9,431 nt of DNA, from assembly GCA_021159525.1 (NCBI GenBank), contig JAGHEC010000269.1, forward strand, positions 1-9,431, read 5' to 3'. Position 1 is the stretch's first letter, and every line of letters begins with the position of its first letter. Below are positions 6,640 through 9,431 of this stretch, in pieces. The stretch is from Deltaproteobacteria bacterium (GTDB taxonomy: Bacteria; Desulfobacterota; DSM-4660; Desulfatiglandales; Desulfatiglandaceae). Both the position numbers and the translations under genes were made by a program. The notes under the pieces are model-generated. The model saw only the letters and a program-made list of their open reading frames with translations, was not told the origin of the DNA and made no database searches.

Positions 6640-8994
6640 CTAAAATCCAAGGGCCAGTCCAACGTGACGGATGCAAAGGGAAACGAGATAGGCCGCCACC
6701 AGATTGAATGCAATGGAAAAACCGGCCCAGGCCCACGACGTCTCCCTCCGGATGCTGACAACCGTGGCAATGCAGGGAACATAGAGCATGGTGAATATAA
6801 TGAGCGTAAAGGCCTGCAACGGGTTCCAGTGGGGATCGTTTTTCAGCCGCTGAGAAAGGGAACCCGTCTTTTCAGGATCCACCTCGCCCAGGGAATAGGC
6901 GGTCCCGAGGGTAGAAACCACCACCTCCTTGGCTGCAAAGCCCCCTACGAGGGCAATATTGGTCCTGTATTCAAATCCAAGGGGTCTGGTAATGGTCTCC
7001 AGGCCTTGCCCCATCCAGCCGGCAATGGTCCCCTTGAGGGCTGCCTGCTGCTCCACTTGTTTATGACGTTCGATCTGATCCTTAAACGCCACATACCGGG
7101 AAGCGGCCGTGCAAATCCGAGGATCCAGTTTTTCCGGAGCAGGCCTTCCGGATGCCAGCTCAGATGCTGCCAGGGCCAGCATTGTCAGATTATCATTTTG
7201 GCCGAGGCTGTCAGGGAGAGCCCCTTCGCCGCATACCGCTTCATCCAGGTCGGCAATATCCTTTTCGCTAAGGATCATCCCCTGGATTTCAGGAGACCGG
7301 AGAAAGGCCGCAGTCATCTCTTCGCGCTCTTTATTATATCGCGCCGCCTCCTCTTCCGACAGGCCCGGGAAAGTCATCATGGCCCACAACACAATCGAGA
7401 AGGCCAGGATAACGGTCCCCGCCTTTTTGATATATTGCCAGGTCCTTTCCCATGTGTGGATCACAAGCCCTTTCAGGGTGGGCGCCCGGTAAGGCGGGAG
7501 TTCCATGACAAAGGATGTCTTGGGACCCTTCAGTATGGTCGACCTGAGAAATTTGGCGGCAAAGAGGGCAAACAGCCATGAGAGAAGGGTCAGGACAAAC
7601 ATGATCCGGGCCTTGTCCCCGGTAAAAAAGGCCCCGATTAGCAAGGCATACACCGGAAGCTTTGCCCCGCAATTCATGAAAGGGATCACCAGGAGGGTGG
7701 CATACCGCTCCTTGCGGTCCCTCAGGACCCTGGTGGCCATTACCCCCGGGACTGCGCATCCGCCCGAGATGCCGCCGCTTACAATCATGGCGATAACCGA
7801 GTTGCCGTGAAGGCCAAACCAGCGCAGGACCCGGTCAAGCATGTAGGCGACACGGGCCATATACCCCGAATCTTCCATAATGGCAATGGCAAAAAACATG
7901 AACATGATGAGCGGCACAAATCCCAGGACCCCTCCAACCCCGCCGATTACTCCGGAGACAAGCAGGGATTGAAAGATGCCCTCCGGCACTATCGCCAGGA
8001 CGATCCGGCTCAGGCCGTCAAAAAAACCCCCTAACCATTGAATGGGCAGCTCGCTGGCCCAAAAGGTGAATGAATACATGCCATAGAGCACAGCGATCAT
8101 AATTGCAGGGCCGATGATCCGGTTGGTAAGGACCTTGTCGATCTTGTCCGACATATTGATGCGCGATTCGATCTTTCGTTTGACCGCCTTCTTAGCAATC
8201 CCCGCAATGTAGCCGTAGCGGTAATCGGCAATGATGGCCTCCGGCTCCTCCTCAAGCGTGCTCATGGTGTGTTTGTAGATATTGTCGCAGATGGTCCGTA
8301 TTTTGGGACCCAGGATCGGGTCCCGCTTCAGCAGCCGGGTAATCTCCTTGTCCATTTCGAGGCACTTGAGGGCGCGCCACCAGGAAGGATACTTCCTGTC
8401 GTAGATCTCTGACTGTTCAATGAGCGCAGCTATCTCGGCAATGCCGTGGTCGATGTCCATACCGTAAGAAATGGGGGCGGGCTCCCACCGGGGTCTTTCC
8501 TCCGCAAGGGCGACCACCATATCGAGAAGCTCCTGGATCCCCTTGTTTGACCTGGCCACCATGGGCGCCACGGGCGCGCCCAACTGATTAGACAGGACTT
8601 CGGCGTCCACTATAATCCCTCTTGATTCCGCCAGATCCATCATGTTGAGGGCGATCACCAGGGGGACCCCCAACTCCTTGAACTGCACAGCCAGGTACAG
8701 GTGCCTTTCCAGGCTGGAGGCGTCCACAATATCCACCACCAGGTCCGGCCTTTCATTGATCACAAAGTTCCGGGCTACCAGCTCCTCCAGGGAATAGGCG
8801 GTAAGAGAATAGGTGCCCGGGAGGTCCACCACCTCGATTTCCCGCCCCTTGTGCACTACGGTCCCGTACTTCTTTTCCACGGTCACACCCGGATAATTGG
8901 CAATGTGCTGCCGCGCACCGGTAATGGCGTTAAAGACCGTGGTCTTTCCGGCATTGGGGTTGCCGGAAAGCGCAATAGTGATCTTCTTCCTCAA
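6640..8994 (-). CDS. feoB: Ferrous iron transport GTPase/permease FeoB
   Basis: Imports Fe2+ across the inner membrane. The N-terminal cytosolic G domain shows G1 GNPNAGKT at 11-18, the PGVTVEKK segment at 35-42, G3 DLPG at 57-60 and G4 NMMD at 117-120. A helical regulatory domain with AIIADYRYGYI follows, then the membrane part with two Gate-like repeats, including SGGISGGCAVPG, NCGAKLPVYALL with its conserved Cys, and GGFAAKEVVVSTLG. Its 784 residues are near the upper end of the family. The extra length is largely a hydrophilic, Glu-rich insertion of about 110 residues (about 542-655) between membrane segments. The start is TTG at 8994: the P-loop requires a start close to here, and no ATG is available. 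The TTG belongs to the last unit of an 8-bp tandem array that also supplies GAGG ribosome sites. It follows feoA by 44 bp. No feoC is seen. Confidence 0.97.
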   Translation of the reverse strand: MRKKITIALSGNPNAGKTTVFNAITGARQHIANYPGVTVEKKYGTVVHKGREIEVVDLPGTYSLTAYSLEELVARNFVINERPDLVVDIVDASSLERHLYLAVQFKELGVPLVIALNMMDLAESRGIIVDAEVLSNQLGAPVAPMVARSNKGIQELLDMVVALAEERPRWEPAPISYGMDIDHGIAEIAALIEQSEIYDRKYPSWWRALKCLEMDKEITRLLKRDPILGPKIRTICDNIYKHTMSTLEEEPEAIIADYRYGYIAGIAKKAVKRKIESRINMSDKIDKVLTNRIIGPAIMIAVLYGMYSFTFWASELPIQWLGGFFDGLSRIVLAIVPEGIFQSLLVSGVIGGVGGVLGFVPLIMFMFFAIAIMEDSGYMARVAYMLDRVLRWFGLHGNSVIAMIVSGGISGGCAVPGVMATRVLRDRKERYATLLVIPFMNCGAKLPVYALLIGAFFTGDKARIMFVLTLLSWLFALFAAKFLRSTILKGPKTSFVMELPPYRAPTLKGLVIHTWERTWQYIKKAGTVILAFSIVLWAMMTFPGLSEEEAARYNKEREEMTAAFLRSPEIQGMILSEKDIADLDEAVCGEGALPDSLGQNDNLTMLALAASELASGRPAPEKLDPRICTAASRYVAFKDQIERHKQVEQQAALKGTIAGWMGQGLETITRPLGFEYRTNIALVGGFAAKEVVVSTLGTAYSLGEVDPEKTGSLSQRLKNDPHWNPLQAFTLIIFTMLYVPCIATVVSIRRETSWAWAGFSIAFNLVAAYLVSLCIRHVGLALGF

Positions 8995-9050
8995 TTCCTC
9001 AATCCCTCAATTCCTCAATCCCTCAGTTCCTCGATCCCTTAATTCGTTAA
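8987..9050 (-). repeat. Eight-unit 8-bp tandem repeat (TTGAGGRA) across the feoA-feoB junction
   Basis: Read on the minus strand there are eight consecutive octamers. The four nearest feoB are exact TTGAGGAA or TTGAGGGA, and the units towards feoA are progressively degenerate (CTGAGGGA, TCGAGGAA, TTAAGGGA, TTAACGAA). The array covers the last codons of feoA, the whole spacer, and the feoB start codon. Each intact unit contains a GAGG ribosome-binding core and a TTG. Upstream TTG codons read TTG AGG RAT TGA, so they stop after three codons, and the TGA overlaps the next TTG. Only the final TTG opens into feoB. Confidence 0.9.
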
Positions 9051-9302
9051 TGCTTCCCTCTCCGGAACATCCACCTCCACAAAAATGCTGCTGGCCTCGT
9101 TGTTCCTGAGGGTTAGGACAAAGTCCCTCAGTTTGACCGCCACCGGATCCCTGAGAGGGGCCCGGCCCTGGATCTTGATCGCGGTTTCAGGCACCAGACC
9201 CATCTCCCTCAGTCTCCTTCCCATGTCTCCATTGGCGCTGACCTTCTTGATGACACCCCCCTGGTTGTCGGACATCTCCCTCATCTTGATGATTTTTTTC
9301 AT
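9039..9302 (-). CDS. feoA: Ferrous iron transport accessory protein FeoA
   Basis: A small cytoplasmic SH3-like beta-barrel protein that works with FeoB. Family features visible in the 87-residue form: GGVIKKVSANGDMGRRLREMGLVP with the typical R-L-x-x-M-G-L core (split here as RRLREMGLVP), IKIQGRAPLRDPVAVKL, and a final FVLTLRNNEASSIFVEV strand. I chose the ATG at 9302. A start at 9368 in the same frame would add 22 residues (including CLPPCAC) not expected in FeoA, and that stretch overlaps two inverted repeats typical of a leader. The ribosome site for 9302 is poor (GGAG at about 15 nt), and ATG codons slightly further in could be used. The stop TAA lies in the 8-bp array. It is the first gene of a feoAB operon. 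Confidence 0.9.
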   Translation of the reverse strand: MKKIIKMREMSDNQGGVIKKVSANGDMGRRLREMGLVPETAIKIQGRAPLRDPVAVKLRDFVLTLRNNEASSIFVEVDVPEREALTN

Positions 9303-9332
9303 AATACGTATCGATTGCTCCGTTAAATTACA

Positions 9333-9386
9333 GGCGCAAGGTGGAAGGCATAGGATGCGCCCGGCCATACGAAACCCCTCTTATGG
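9333..9386 (-). promoter_or_regulatory. Two adjacent inverted repeats in the feoA leader
   Basis: Upstream of feoA are CCATA/TATGG (9365-9369 with 9382-9386, 12-nt loop) and GGCGCA/TGCGCC (9333-9338 with 9356-9361, 17-nt loop). They lie 31-84 bases before the chosen start and could form consecutive hairpins in the mRNA leader. I do not see a Fur box of the GATAATGATAATCATTATC type or a recognisable iron or metal riboswitch consensus. An ATACGTAT palindrome also lies at 9304-9311, directly before the start codon. Confidence 0.35.
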
Positions 9387-9431
9387 AGTCGCAACACACA
9401 CCGGCCCCTCACCACCAACCCCCCCAGGACA

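Noticed and set aside
9039..9368. A longer feoA starting at 9368 (109 residues) with an N-terminal CLPPCAC segment
   Set aside because: The extra 22 residues are not expected in the FeoA family, and the DNA there consists of inverted repeats typical of a leader. A start at 9302 gives a normal FeoA.
1..9431. CRISPR array, tRNA, rRNA, phage, toxin-antitoxin or defence genes
   Set aside because: No spaced identical repeats, no tRNA-like cloverleaf and no protein of these classes could be recognised by eye. All sizeable convincing genes are housekeeping or iron-transport genes.

Overview
All eight recognisable genes lie on the minus strand, so transcription runs from high to low coordinates. The window looks chromosomal, Gram-negative and moderately GC-rich. 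The gene order uppS-cdsA-dxr-rseP is widespread in Gram-negative bacteria. It occurs here with tsaB after rseP, a short-form pyruvoyl phosphatidylserine decarboxylase, and an RseP with one PDZ domain. Together these suggest a deltaproteobacterium (Desulfobacterota or a relative). This is inference from gene content; there is no rRNA or other taxonomic marker.

Layout in the direction of transcription. (1) 9431-8990: feoA and its leader, which holds two small inverted repeats. (2) 8994-6640: feoB, whose TTG start lies in the last unit of an 8-bp tandem array joining feoA to feoB. (3) 6639-5906: a 734-bp stretch without a convincing gene, containing a 200-bp palindromic element (5999-6198) that looks like a small non-autonomous transposable element. 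(4) 5905-1227: the compact block uppS, cdsA, dxr, rseP, tsaB, with gaps of 14 to about 100 bp. (5) 1226-981: a gap with a stem-loop after tsaB and a good sigma70-type promoter. (6) 980-279: psd. (7) 278-1: non-coding sequence with short GC-bounded repeats.

How the genes fit together. feoAB encodes ferrous iron import. The uppS-to-psd block is mostly envelope biogenesis. Dxr makes MEP for isoprenoids, UppS builds the undecaprenyl lipid carrier, and CdsA makes the CDP-diacylglycerol that feeds phospholipid synthesis, whose phosphatidylethanolamine branch ends with Psd. RseP is the site-2 intramembrane protease of envelope signalling. TsaB, a subunit of the tRNA t6A system, is the outlier in function.

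I do not see a novel defence or mobile system. The items most worth a second look are the start/stop-generating 8-bp array at the feoA-feoB junction, the palindromic element before uppS, the psd promoter with a hairpin at its predicted start site, and the repeats after psd.
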